In this document: positions 46,816-55,172 of the stretch, piece by piece
Layout: every line of letters starts with the position of its first letter
Position numbering within the stretch: the first letter of the stretch is position 1
NCBI GenBank assembly: GCA_023910675.1
Contig: JAAVWC010000001.1
Coordinates: 62,001 to 126,000, forward strand
Reading direction: 5' to 3'
DNA length: 64,000 bases
DNA from: Gemmatimonas sp.
Lineage (GTDB): Bacteria; Gemmatimonadota; Gemmatimonadetes; Gemmatimonadales; Gemmatimonadaceae
Program-made: the position numbers and the translations under genes
Notes under the pieces: model-generated
What the model was told of the DNA's origin: nothing
Seen by the model: only the letters and a program-made list of their open reading frames with translations
Database searches by the model: none

Positions 46816-47196
46816 TCAGTTCACAAACGTTTCCTGCACGATCTCCCAGCCCATCGCGCCAAGACGCCACTCGGCCGTATAGCGGCCTTCTTCGACGTGC
46901 GAGCGCCCCTTCACGCGCCAGCGGCCCACCCAGTGGCCCATTTCGCTGGCGTGCGTGCCGTCGTCGGCAACGGTGATCTTTTCTGGGGTGCGCACATAGC
47001 CGCCGAAGCCGGTTTCGCTCATCTGCTTCTCCCACGCTTCGCGGTTGGCCGCCTTACCGCGAAGCACGGGACCGCCCGCCACCTGCACGACGATGTCGTC
47101 GCTCATGAACGAGATCGCGTAGTTGGCATCGAGTGACGCAATGGCGGCGTTCGACTGACGACGCAGGGCCCGGATATCGGCAGAATGGTCTCGCAT
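46816..47196 (-). CDS. SnoaL-like/DUF4440 domain protein
   Basis: 126 residues from ATG 47196. A single alpha+beta cone (NTF2-like) fold: RALRRQSNAAIASLDANYAISFMSDDIVVQVAGGPVLRGK, then SETGFGGYVRTPEKITVADDGTHASEMGHWVGRWRVKGR and YTAEWRLGAMGWEIVQETFV. Such proteins bind small molecules or act as isomerase-like enzymes; no function is assigned. It is convergent with the MFS gene. Confidence 0.8.
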   Translation of the reverse strand: MRDHSADIRALRRQSNAAIASLDANYAISFMSDDIVVQVAGGPVLRGKAANREAWEKQMSETGFGGYVRTPEKITVADDGTHASEMGHWVGRWRVKGRSHVEEGRYTAEWRLGAMGWEIVQETFVN

Positions 47197-47579
47197 GTTC
47201 GGAATATCACACCGAGCCCCCCAGATAAACACACAAAGCGCCGAGCACGAATGCCCGGCGCTTTGCTGTGCCGTCCGCGGAGAACTTGTCGGCCTGTGGC
47301 CGCGATGGCGCCTGCTGCCATCTAAGTCCACGTCGGCACCCGATTGGTGGGAGATCTGACCTCCAGCCAACGGTGCGTTCCACACTGAGGTGGAATGAAG
47401 CAGCGGGTCGATGCACGCGGTGCCTTCTCGCTTCGCCTCTTGATACTTCGAGGAATTGGGACCGATCCCCAACCCGCCGAATTCATCGTGGAGGCATCGC
47501 CCTCACTCTGCACCACGAACATGCACCCATCGGCGAAGGCGCACCATAGGGGAAACCCGTACGATGCCGCCCCACGATG
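47197..47579. other. Gene-poor interval with one hairpin
   Basis: This 383-bp stretch carries no reading frame with coding character on either strand, no tRNA-like cloverleaf and no repeat with other parts of the window. The only structure is the hairpin at 47234-47265. Confidence 0.6.
47234..47265. terminator. Hairpin, possible terminator
   Basis: 10-bp perfect stem (CAAAGCGCCG / CGGCGCTTTG) with a 12-nt loop. It lies between the DUF5916 gene stop and the DUF4440 gene start on the minus strand, more than 300 bp from the former. Confidence 0.5.
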
Positions 47580-49898
47580 TCACCCCGTCGTGCCGAACTG
47601 CCGCGTGAACTTCACGAACACGCTGCGCTGCTGCGGGCGCACCCAATTGAAGAACCCGGTGGCATCACGCCCATCGTTGAGCACAACGAAGAGGCCGGTG
47701 CCGGCGGTATTGAGCCAACCGAAGCGCACGTTTGCCGACCAGATGCGCTGCTGGTTGTTGTACTGCGTCAACGTCTGCACGAAGATGCGCGGCGTGAAGA
47801 AATAGTTCAGGCGCACCGCCTGCAGCGTGCGCTTGAAGTTTCCTTGCGGCAGGCGCACGTCATTGTGATCCACCGTCAACGAGCCCGAGAAGGTGGCGCC
47901 GCGGCGTACGGTAAGCGTGCCGCTTCCCCCGTTACGGGTTCCCGTCCAGAAATTGCCGAAGTCGAATCGGCCAGTCGCCGTGACGTTCTCGCTGGGGTCG
48001 GTAGTGTAGTCGAACCCGAGCGTTCCCCACTCGTACTGACCGGCGGGCAACACCACACCCGGCGAAATTTCGAACGGCTGCGTCAGGCCCTCCTGCGAGA
48101 TGTTCCACTCGGGCCCGAAGCGCGAGCTGTTGGCGAACTCGATTTCAGTCACGTCGATATGCCAATAGCCCGTCTGCCGGAAACCATCGTCGATATCATA
48201 AAAGCCGCGGTAGCTCACATGCGGGTTCCACTGCCGGAACCACGACCATTCCGGCTTGCGCACCAGATACATCGCTGTGGCATCAACGGTCCGATAGCCG
48301 GCCGGGCGACTCATGAAGCCCACTTCGGGATTGAAGTCTTCGCCGATCTGTGCCACACGGGCGTTGGCGTTGAAGACGTTCGTGGCGAACGCCGCCCGCG
48401 CGCTGTACGCCATGTCGTCTCCGGTGCGACCCGGCGTTGAGGTCTTCGCCGCCCACACATCGGTCGTCCACTTCTGCCCCAGTCCCCAACGACCATCAAG
48501 CGCGAAAGTGCGATTCACATTGCCCGCATCTTCCGTGGAGAGTCGCTGCACGGCCATTACGCCTAGACGCGAACGGGCACCCAATTCGCGAATCGCGCGC
48601 GCCACCGAGTAGGATTGTCCGGAGGTGCCCGCTTCCGGTGCGTCGGTGACCATTTGCAGCAAGCCGATGGTCGTGCTCCCGACACGTCCAGAGAGCCGCC
48701 CGCCACCAAGAATGGGCTGTGGGGTGCCAGTCTCGGAGATGCCGATGCGCCGCGTGAAAAAGAGATCCACGGCCTGCGGTGTTCCGGCAGAAAAGACGCC
48801 AGCGTTCTCGAGGAAGAACGGGCGCTTTTCCGGGAAGAAAATGGGGAACCGCGTGAGATTCACCCGTTGATCGTCCACTTCCACTTGCGCGAAGTCGGTG
48901 TTGACCGTGAGGTCGAGCGTCAGCGCGGGCGTGACGCCGTACTTGATTTCGCCACCGAATTCCGAGGGGGACGTTGACGACTTGAGCCCCTTATCCCATC
49001 GCGCCTGATTGGACGTGAGCACGTAAGGCGTCACGGTCTGAATGCGGCGCACCGGCAACGTGAGCTCGGCCAGATTCCCGGCCAACGACAGGCGGTACAG
49101 GTTGAACTGCCGCGGAATGAACGACCAATACAGCTCTTCGTTCTTGCGACGGATCATGCGCGACACGTTGAGCCCCCAGCTCTGCTCTCCATTCGCGGAC
49201 TGATAGCGCAACGTGGAGTACGGGATGCGGAACTCTGCACTCCATCCCAGCGAGTCCACCGTGGTCGCCACCGCCCAACTCGCATCCCAATTCACATTGA
49301 ACCCGCCCATCGCGCCGGCCTGCATCCGGTTCTGCCCGGGCACATTGGTGCCGCCTCCCTCCCCTTCACGGATGACCTGTCCGTCATACTCGACCCCTGC
49401 GGGGGTGGTCGCGAAGACGAACCCGTTCTGATGGTCGTGATAGGTGTCGAAGATGAACGCGACATAATCGCTGTTCGCGAGTGTCACATCGCGGATCTTC
49501 TCGCCGGGAATGATCAATGACGGCTGCCGGTCGTACATGCGGGCGCCGATGTACAGATATTTGCCGTCGCTGGCGAAGCGCACGTCGGTCCGCTCCGATG
49601 CAGGAACGCCTTCGTTCAGTTCGCGCTGCACGAATTCGGAGACCGGGGTGCCCTGTTGCCACAGGGCTTCATCGAGACGACCGTCGATCACCGGGGTGGA
49701 TCCGTCGGTCATCTTGATCACGTTCACCGTAGGACGCGGACGAGCGCGCGCCGCGCGGGCAAACGAGTCCGCGACTGCGGCATCGAGCCGCATGCCACCG
49801 GTCGGCGGCGTAGGCTGAGCATGGGCAGCGTGTGCCGCCAGCGTGAGTGCCGAAACAACCAGCGTCAGGCGGGGCACACGGGAGAGGGGCGTCGACAT
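47580..49898 (-). CDS. DUF5916 outer-membrane protein with CBM9-like N-domain
   Basis: 772 residues with signal peptide (VVSALTLAAHAAHAQ) from ATG 49898. The N-terminal part is a family-9 carbohydrate-binding-like sandwich (STPVIDGRLDEALWQQGTPVSEFVQRELNEG, VRFASDGKYLYIGARMYD, NGFVFATTPAGVEYDGQV), followed by a large beta-barrel-like region (FFPEKRPFFLENAGVFS, GGRLSGRVGSTTIGLLQMV, FTPRIFVQTLTQYNNQQRIWSANVRFGWLNTAGTG). This two-part layout is the DUF5916 pattern in Bacteroidota and Gemmatimonadota. Role unknown; likely a surface glycan-related porin. Stands alone. Confidence 0.88.
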   Translation of the reverse strand: MSTPLSRVPRLTLVVSALTLAAHAAHAQPTPPTGGMRLDAAVADSFARAARARPRPTVNVIKMTDGSTPVIDGRLDEALWQQGTPVSEFVQRELNEGVPASERTDVRFASDGKYLYIGARMYDRQPSLIIPGEKIRDVTLANSDYVAFIFDTYHDHQNGFVFATTPAGVEYDGQVIREGEGGGTNVPGQNRMQAGAMGGFNVNWDASWAVATTVDSLGWSAEFRIPYSTLRYQSANGEQSWGLNVSRMIRRKNEELYWSFIPRQFNLYRLSLAGNLAELTLPVRRIQTVTPYVLTSNQARWDKGLKSSTSPSEFGGEIKYGVTPALTLDLTVNTDFAQVEVDDQRVNLTRFPIFFPEKRPFFLENAGVFSAGTPQAVDLFFTRRIGISETGTPQPILGGGRLSGRVGSTTIGLLQMVTDAPEAGTSGQSYSVARAIRELGARSRLGVMAVQRLSTEDAGNVNRTFALDGRWGLGQKWTTDVWAAKTSTPGRTGDDMAYSARAAFATNVFNANARVAQIGEDFNPEVGFMSRPAGYRTVDATAMYLVRKPEWSWFRQWNPHVSYRGFYDIDDGFRQTGYWHIDVTEIEFANSSRFGPEWNISQEGLTQPFEISPGVVLPAGQYEWGTLGFDYTTDPSENVTATGRFDFGNFWTGTRNGGSGTLTVRRGATFSGSLTVDHNDVRLPQGNFKRTLQAVRLNYFFTPRIFVQTLTQYNNQQRIWSANVRFGWLNTAGTGLFVVLNDGRDATGFFNWVRPQQRSVFVKFTRQFGTTG

Positions 49899-50029
49899 CG
49901 GATACGGAAGGAGGGGAGGTGGGATGCTCAATGTACGGCTACGCCCCGGCAACCGTTCGGCGCCGTCGCCCGCACCTTTCCCCTGTCCCAACGCTGGACA
50001 GACGTCGCCCGCGGCTGCCCATTTGCCCC

Positions 50030-51343
50030 ATGCCTATCGACCCCGCCTCCCGTCGCCAGTTTCTGGCATTCCTTGCCGCCAGCCCGCTGGCGGCCGCCGC
50101 CGGCATTGATCGCGACTGGCTCGCGCGGCTTGGCAGCAGCACTGCCGACGACGACGCCGTACTCGGCGCCGCGGAATCGATGTCGTATCGCGCAGCCGGC
50201 ACCCACGCCGTGCTGCAACCGCCGCTCATCGCCAAAGCATCGGACGCGCTCGACGTCTTCGACTTTGAAGGCGTGGCCAGGCAGAACATTCCGGTGGCCC
50301 ACTGGGGCTACCTCATGACCGGCACCGACGATGATGGCACCATCGCTGCCAATCGCGCCGGCTTCGATCGCTACACCCTCAAGCCGCGCCGCCTCGTCGA
50401 TGTGAGCACCATCGACGCGAGCGTGTCGTTCTACGGCACGCGCTATGCCTCTCCCATCGTGGTCAATCCGTTGGGTAGCCAGAAGGGATTCCACAAGGAC
50501 GGGGAGATCGCCGTGGCGAAGGCCGCAAAGGCCAAGGATCACCTCATGGTGCTCTCCACGGTCGCCACGACGTCCATCGAAGACACGATCGCGGCACGTG
50601 GCGGCCCGGTGTGGTTCCAGCTGTATCACCAGAGTGATTGGTCGATCACCAAGCAGATGGTGAAGCGTGCCGAACGCGCCGGTGCGCCCGCCATTGCCTT
50701 CACCGTCGACCTGCTCGGCGGGAGCAACCGTGAGACGATGATCCGCGAAGCACGCAAGGACACGCGCGACTGCATCAAGTGTCATCTCGGGGGCGCGCCG
50801 CTGCCCGGCGTGAGCGGACGCGTGGATGATCGGGACAATCGTCGCAAGCCCAATCTGGTGGGCTACGAAAAGCTGCCACCACAGTTGGAGAAGGGGACGC
50901 CGACGTGGGAGTTCGTCGATCGCCTCAAGCAGAGCACCAGCATGAAGGTGTGGCTCAAGGGTATCGTGACGCAGGAGGACGCCGCACTCGCGGTGGAACA
51001 CGGTGTCGATGGCCTCTTCGTGTCGAATCACGGTGGGCGCGCGGAGAACTCGCGACGTGCGACGATCGTGTCGCTGCCGGACGTCGTGCAGGGAACGGGC
51101 GGACGCATTCCCGTCATCTGCGATGGGGGGTTCCGACGCGGCACCGATCTGTTCAAGGCGATCGCGCTGGGCGCCACGGCGGCCGGCATTGGCCGCCCGT
51201 ACATCTGGGGACTCGGGGCGTTCGGACAGGAAGGGGTCGAGGCGGTCCTCGCCATTCTGCGCAAGGAGTTCGAGCTCACCATGAAGCAGAGCGGCACCAC
51301 CACCCTGAAGCAGATCTCGGGGCGTCACATCGCGCCGGCGTAA
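50030..51343 (+). CDS. Tat-exported FMN alpha-hydroxyacid oxidoreductase
   Basis: 437 residues. An N-terminal twin-arginine signal (SRRQFLAFLAASPLAAAAG) precedes an FMN-dependent alpha-hydroxyacid dehydrogenase barrel: VVNPLGSQKGFHKDGEIA, MVLSTVATTS, KVWLKGIVTQEDA (FMN Lys), FVSNHGGRAEN (catalytic His, then Arg) and VICDGGFRRGTD. It would oxidise a 2-hydroxyacid such as lactate or glycolate in the periplasm. Within the variable loop between beta strands it carries CIKCH at residues 248-252, a haem c attachment motif, as if a cytochrome function were built in. Start ATG 50030 is supported by the Tat signal. Confidence 0.88.
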   Translation: MPIDPASRRQFLAFLAASPLAAAAGIDRDWLARLGSSTADDDAVLGAAESMSYRAAGTHAVLQPPLIAKASDALDVFDFEGVARQNIPVAHWGYLMTGTDDDGTIAANRAGFDRYTLKPRRLVDVSTIDASVSFYGTRYASPIVVNPLGSQKGFHKDGEIAVAKAAKAKDHLMVLSTVATTSIEDTIAARGGPVWFQLYHQSDWSITKQMVKRAERAGAPAIAFTVDLLGGSNRETMIREARKDTRDCIKCHLGGAPLPGVSGRVDDRDNRRKPNLVGYEKLPPQLEKGTPTWEFVDRLKQSTSMKVWLKGIVTQEDAALAVEHGVDGLFVSNHGGRAENSRRATIVSLPDVVQGTGGRIPVICDGGFRRGTDLFKAIALGATAAGIGRPYIWGLGAFGQEGVEAVLAILRKEFELTMKQSGTTTLKQISGRHIAPA

Positions 51344-51480
51344 CGATGACCAACGGGCGGCGCGTCGTGTTGTCTCGGCTGCAGCGGGTGCATAAGGCGT
51401 TGGCACGACGTTCGTCTTTCAGGTGCGCCAGCATCGCCGCACGACTATCGCTCCTGTGATGCGCACGTCGGAGTGCGTGC

Positions 51481-52674
51481 TTACCGCGTGAACGCCGCTC
51501 CGTGCTCGGCATACCAGAGCACACCGCCTCGGTAGCGCGGAAATCCGGCGTGTCGAATGCTGGCGACGTCGCAATCCGCCGGGATGCGAGCGGCCCCCGA
51601 TGCCAGCGCATGACGAGCCGCGACGGCCATCGCGTGAGTGCAGACGTCTACCGTCTCGAGCGCCAGCCGTGCCTCGCGCGCAGCGCCGTCCAGCGACATC
51701 CCCCAGGTCGAGAGCGCGGTATACACGTCGGCCGCGGCATTGCCGTTGCGCACCAGTTGGGCGATGGCCGCATCGCGCGCCTCGCAGAAGGCTGCTCCCA
51801 GCGCCGCAAGATCAACGCCTGATTGTTCGGACGCGCGCACTTCACGCTCAGCGAAGAAGACGTGCACCAGCGCCTGCCGCTGCGGACTGGCGAGACAGTC
51901 CATGAATGCCGCCGCCTCATAGACACAGCCGTCATCGAAGGTGCGCATCACCGCCGCCTCCACACAGTCCACGATGCGCGCCGGCGAATAGAGGTTGGGG
52001 TATTCCACTGATAAACCGTCACGGACCGCAGCAATAACGTCCACGGCTCGTGCCGGTGGGTGCAACGCCATCCCATCGCGCGCCCGCCGAAGTGGTGCCG
52101 GCGTCGCGGCCATTTGATGCGCGATCGCGAGGGCCTCCTGCAGCGGCTGTTCATGCACGTGATCAAGGAGCCCCGCCGCCACCGCCTCCTCGGCGGACAC
52201 TCGACGACCGGTGAGCATGAGGTCGAGCGCCAACGCGGCGCCCGCAAGCCGCGAGGCGCGTTGTGTTCCACCCGCTCCCGGAAGCAAACCGAGCAACAGC
52301 TCAGGAAACGCGACGCTGGCCACAGGCGAGGCTACGCGGTAGTGCGCGGCCAGCGCCACTTCGAACCCGCCACCCAACGCGGCGCCCTGCACGGCGGCCA
52401 CCACCGGCTTGACACTGTCATCCAGTCGACGGCAAACCACATTGAGCATCGGATCGAGGCGCGGTCCGGCGAACTCCCTGATGTCCGCTCCACCAATGAA
52501 TACGGTGCCGGTACTGGCAATGACCATGGCTCGCAGCGTGGTATCTGCATCCAGTTCGTCCATGGCCGCCATGAGCCCCACGCGCACCGCGTGACTCAGC
52601 GCGTTCACCGGGGGATGATCGATGGTCACCACGAGCACATCGCCATCGCGGGTGGTCTGTACCGGCGTGGTCAC
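51481..52674 (-). CDS. Enoyl-CoA hydratase with remnant 3-hydroxyacyl-CoA dehydrogenase domain
   Basis: 397 residues, last gene of the tryptophan/anthranilate operon. Residues 1-230 form a crotonase: DADTTLRAMVIASTGTVFIGGADIREF (oxyanion hole), AAVQGAALGGGFEVALAAHYRV and PELLLGLLPGAGGTQR. After FFAERE, where FadB/FadJ proteins enter the NAD-binding Rossmann domain, this one goes straight to a C-terminal tail resembling the dehydrogenase cap (AIAQLVRNGNAAADVYTALSTWGMSLDG, HAGFPRYRGGVLWYAEHG). The GxGxxG dehydrogenase core of about 180 residues is missing. Starts 6 bp after the RidA-like gene. Confidence 0.8.
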   Translation of the reverse strand: MTTPVQTTRDGDVLVVTIDHPPVNALSHAVRVGLMAAMDELDADTTLRAMVIASTGTVFIGGADIREFAGPRLDPMLNVVCRRLDDSVKPVVAAVQGAALGGGFEVALAAHYRVASPVASVAFPELLLGLLPGAGGTQRASRLAGAALALDLMLTGRRVSAEEAVAAGLLDHVHEQPLQEALAIAHQMAATPAPLRRARDGMALHPPARAVDVIAAVRDGLSVEYPNLYSPARIVDCVEAAVMRTFDDGCVYEAAAFMDCLASPQRQALVHVFFAEREVRASEQSGVDLAALGAAFCEARDAAIAQLVRNGNAAADVYTALSTWGMSLDGAAREARLALETVDVCTHAMAVAARHALASGAARIPADCDVASIRHAGFPRYRGGVLWYAEHGAAFTR

Positions 52675-52680
52675 GATGAA

Positions 52681-53076
52681 TCAGTCCGGGATGACAGCGG
52701 TGACTTCGATTTCCACTTTGGCCCGCTCCTCCATGAGCGCCACCACCTGGACGGCCGTCATGGCGATATCGTAGTGGCCAATGAGCTCACGAAATGCCGC
52801 GCCAATTCCTGGCAGCGCGTCACGATACTCATCGCGACTGGTGACATACCACGTCATACGGACGATGTGGTGGGGTGTCGCTCCGCCTGCCGCGAGCACC
52901 GCCACGACATTGGCCAAGGCCTGTCGCGCCTGCAGTGCAAAATCATCCGTGTGAAAGATCTCATGCTCGTCCCAACCAATCATGCCGGCGACATGGATCT
53001 GTTGGCCACGCGCCGCGACGCCATTGGCGTACCCGCGCGGTCGCTTCCACCCCGCGGGGATCAGCGGAGTATTCAT
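52681..53076 (-). CDS. Rid (YjgF/YER057c/UK114) family protein
   Basis: 131 residues, usual size for the family: GYANGVAARGQQIHVAGMIGWDE, FALQARQALANVVAVLAAGGATPHHIVRMTWYV and VQVVALMEERAKVEIEVTAVIPD. The catalytic Arg of RidA (in RSCVEV) aligns with Thr here, so it belongs to a Rid subgroup without that residue. In this operon it could hydrolyse the enamine of 2-amino-5-oxocyclohexenecarbonyl-CoA and free ammonia; that is inference. Its start overlaps the thioesterase stop (ATGA). Confidence 0.85.
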   Translation of the reverse strand: MNTPLIPAGWKRPRGYANGVAARGQQIHVAGMIGWDEHEIFHTDDFALQARQALANVVAVLAAGGATPHHIVRMTWYVTSRDEYRDALPGIGAAFRELIGHYDIAMTAVQVVALMEERAKVEIEVTAVIPD

Positions 53077-53537
53077 GCAGTCTCCGTCGGTGTCGCCATG
53101 AACGTTTCAATGGCGTGGCGCAGATCAGGAGGAAAGGCCATGGAGCGATGGGTATCGAGACTGGTGCAGACAATGACCTGTCGCGCTTCGACGCGCACAC
53201 CGTTGGGACCGATCACCATGAGCTGCAGGGTGAGGGATGTGTTGCCAAGCTGTTCCACCGCGAGGCCGAGCGTGATGTCGTCGCCCATGGTGCTGATGGC
53301 CTTGAAGTCCGTTTCGAACCGTACGGTGGGAAGCCCCACACGTCGGGGACCGAGGAGGTCTCCATACGCCAGACCAAGCCTCTCCGTGACCCAATCATCG
53401 ACGAGGTTCTGGAACATCACGTAGTACTGTGCGAAGAACACGATGCCGGCCGGGTCGCAGGCGCTGAATGGCACCCGCATTGCTTTGGTGAAGCGGGGAC
53501 GCGATGGAGGCGAGTGATCGGGCGAGACTACGGTCAT
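53073..53537 (-). CDS. Acyl-CoA thioesterase (4-hydroxybenzoyl-CoA thioesterase-like hotdog)
   Basis: 154 residues from ATG 53537. Single hotdog fold with catalytic Asp in FSACDPAGIVFFAQYYVMFQNLVDDW, then TVRFETDFKAISTMGDDITLGLAVEQLG. Likely removes CoA from an intermediate or relieves CoA trapping in the anthranilate pathway. Translationally coupled: the ATG overlaps the ligase stop by 4 bp (ATGA at 53537), and its own stop overlaps the next start. Confidence 0.87.
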   Translation of the reverse strand: MTVVSPDHSPPSRPRFTKAMRVPFSACDPAGIVFFAQYYVMFQNLVDDWVTERLGLAYGDLLGPRRVGLPTVRFETDFKAISTMGDDITLGLAVEQLGNTSLTLQLMVIGPNGVRVEARQVIVCTSLDTHRSMAFPPDLRHAIETFMATPTETA

Positions 53538-55159
53538 GGCGCATGACCAGGTTCGAGTTCGTGCAACCGGAAGCGCTGCAGCTTGCCCGTACTCGTTCGC
53601 GGTAGCTGCGCCACGAACGCCACGGCGCGCGGATACTTGTAGGGGGCCACCGACTGCTTCACGAAGTCCTGCAATGCTTTCACCATGGTGCCATCCCCGT
53701 CGTATCCGGGGCGTAGCACCACATACGCCTTGACGATGTGTCCGCGCTCCGCATCGGGCACACCGCACACCCCGCATTCGGCCACCGCCGGATGCAGCAG
53801 TAGTACATTCTCCACTTCCGGGCCCGCAATGTTGTAGCCGGACGAGATAATGATGTCGTCGGTGCGGGCACTGTAGTGAAAGTATCCGTCAGCGTCGAGG
53901 AAGTACGCATCACCAGTGTAGTTCCAGCCGTCCTTCACGTAGGCCCGCTGCCGTTCATCGCGCAGATAGCGGCATCCGGTGGGCCCTTTCACCCGGAGCT
54001 TGCCCACCGAGCCCACCGGCACCGGGTGTCCGGCATCATCCACCACCTCGGCCACATAGCCCGGCACCGCCTTCCCGGTGGCCCCCGCCCGCGCCGTGGC
54101 TTCGTCGGCGGAAATGAAAATGTGCAGCAGTTCGGTGGCACCGATGCCATCGATGAGCTCAATCCCCGTGATGTCACGCCAGAGCGTTCGTGTGGCCGGC
54201 GGCAACGCTTCTCCCGCGGACACGCACTTACGCAACGTGGTGCCGTGCAAGAGCTCCGGATGCTGCGCCATCGCGCGATACGACGTGGGCGCCGTGAACA
54301 ACACCGTGGCCCCGAACTCTCGAATGGCCTGCAGCAGATGCGGCGGGGACACCTTGTCCAGCAGCACGGCCGTCGCGCCAATGATCATGGGGAAGAGCAC
54401 CAGCCCGCCCAGCCCGAAGGTGAACGCCAGCGGTGGGCTCCCCATGAAGACATCGTGTTCGTTTGCACGCAGCACATGCGGCGGCCAACAACGACAGATG
54501 GCCATCACATCGCGGTGAAAGTGCATGGTCGCTTTAGGCACGCCAGTGGTCCCGGACGTGAAGGCCAAGAGGCACGTGTCATTGGCCGCGGTGTCCACAT
54601 TCACAAACGGCACATCATGACGAGCCATTGCCGCCTCGAGCCCGGTCGGCCCGGCGTCATGATAACAGCAGAGCTCCCGCAGGCCGGGTGACGTTCGCTG
54701 CGCGTCGCGCAACTCTTCCACCAGCGCCGCATCACACAACGCATGGGAGACGTCGGCAATCGCGATCATGGTCGACAGCTCCTTGGCGCGCAGCATCGGC
54801 ATGGTAGTGACCGCGATGCCCCCGGCCTTGATGACGGCGAACCAACAGGCCACCAGCATGGGATGATTGGCACCGCGCAGCAGGACGCGATTGCCGGACA
54901 CCAGCCCCATGTCCTGCACCAGCACATGCGCGATGCGATCCGCGCGCTCCTGCAGTTCGCGATACGTCCACCGAATGCCTGGTGCCACCAGACAGGCTCG
55001 GTCACCCCATCCGCGCTGCACCGCATCATCGAGCAAGACGGTCGCGCAGTTGAGCTGTTCAGGGAACTGCAGCGTCGGCAGCGTGAAGAGGTACTCCGGC
55101 TGCTCCTCGACTGGCGGGAGGTGATCGTGAGCGAAGGTATCGACGTGAGCGCTGGGCAT
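53534..55159 (-). CDS. 2-aminobenzoate-CoA ligase (benzoate-CoA ligase family)
   Basis: 541 residues; ATP-dependent formation of an aryl-CoA thioester. AMP-binding motif LLAFTSGTTGVPKATMHFH, adenylate motif TELLHIFIS and TGDAYFLDADGYFHYSARTDDIIISSGYNIAGPEVENVLL, and the C-terminal catalytic Lys in RTSTGKLQRF. The N-terminus (LQFPEQLNCATVLLDDAVQRGWGDRACL) is typical of the benzoate/2-aminobenzoate subgroup. Kynureninase, which makes anthranilate, is encoded in the same operon, supporting anthranilate as substrate. ATG 55159 chosen. Confidence 0.9.
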   Translation of the reverse strand: MPSAHVDTFAHDHLPPVEEQPEYLFTLPTLQFPEQLNCATVLLDDAVQRGWGDRACLVAPGIRWTYRELQERADRIAHVLVQDMGLVSGNRVLLRGANHPMLVACWFAVIKAGGIAVTTMPMLRAKELSTMIAIADVSHALCDAALVEELRDAQRTSPGLRELCCYHDAGPTGLEAAMARHDVPFVNVDTAANDTCLLAFTSGTTGVPKATMHFHRDVMAICRCWPPHVLRANEHDVFMGSPPLAFTFGLGGLVLFPMIIGATAVLLDKVSPPHLLQAIREFGATVLFTAPTSYRAMAQHPELLHGTTLRKCVSAGEALPPATRTLWRDITGIELIDGIGATELLHIFISADEATARAGATGKAVPGYVAEVVDDAGHPVPVGSVGKLRVKGPTGCRYLRDERQRAYVKDGWNYTGDAYFLDADGYFHYSARTDDIIISSGYNIAGPEVENVLLLHPAVAECGVCGVPDAERGHIVKAYVVLRPGYDGDGTMVKALQDFVKQSVAPYKYPRAVAFVAQLPRTSTGKLQRFRLHELEPGHAP

Positions 55160-55172
55160 GGGCGAGCGCGTG

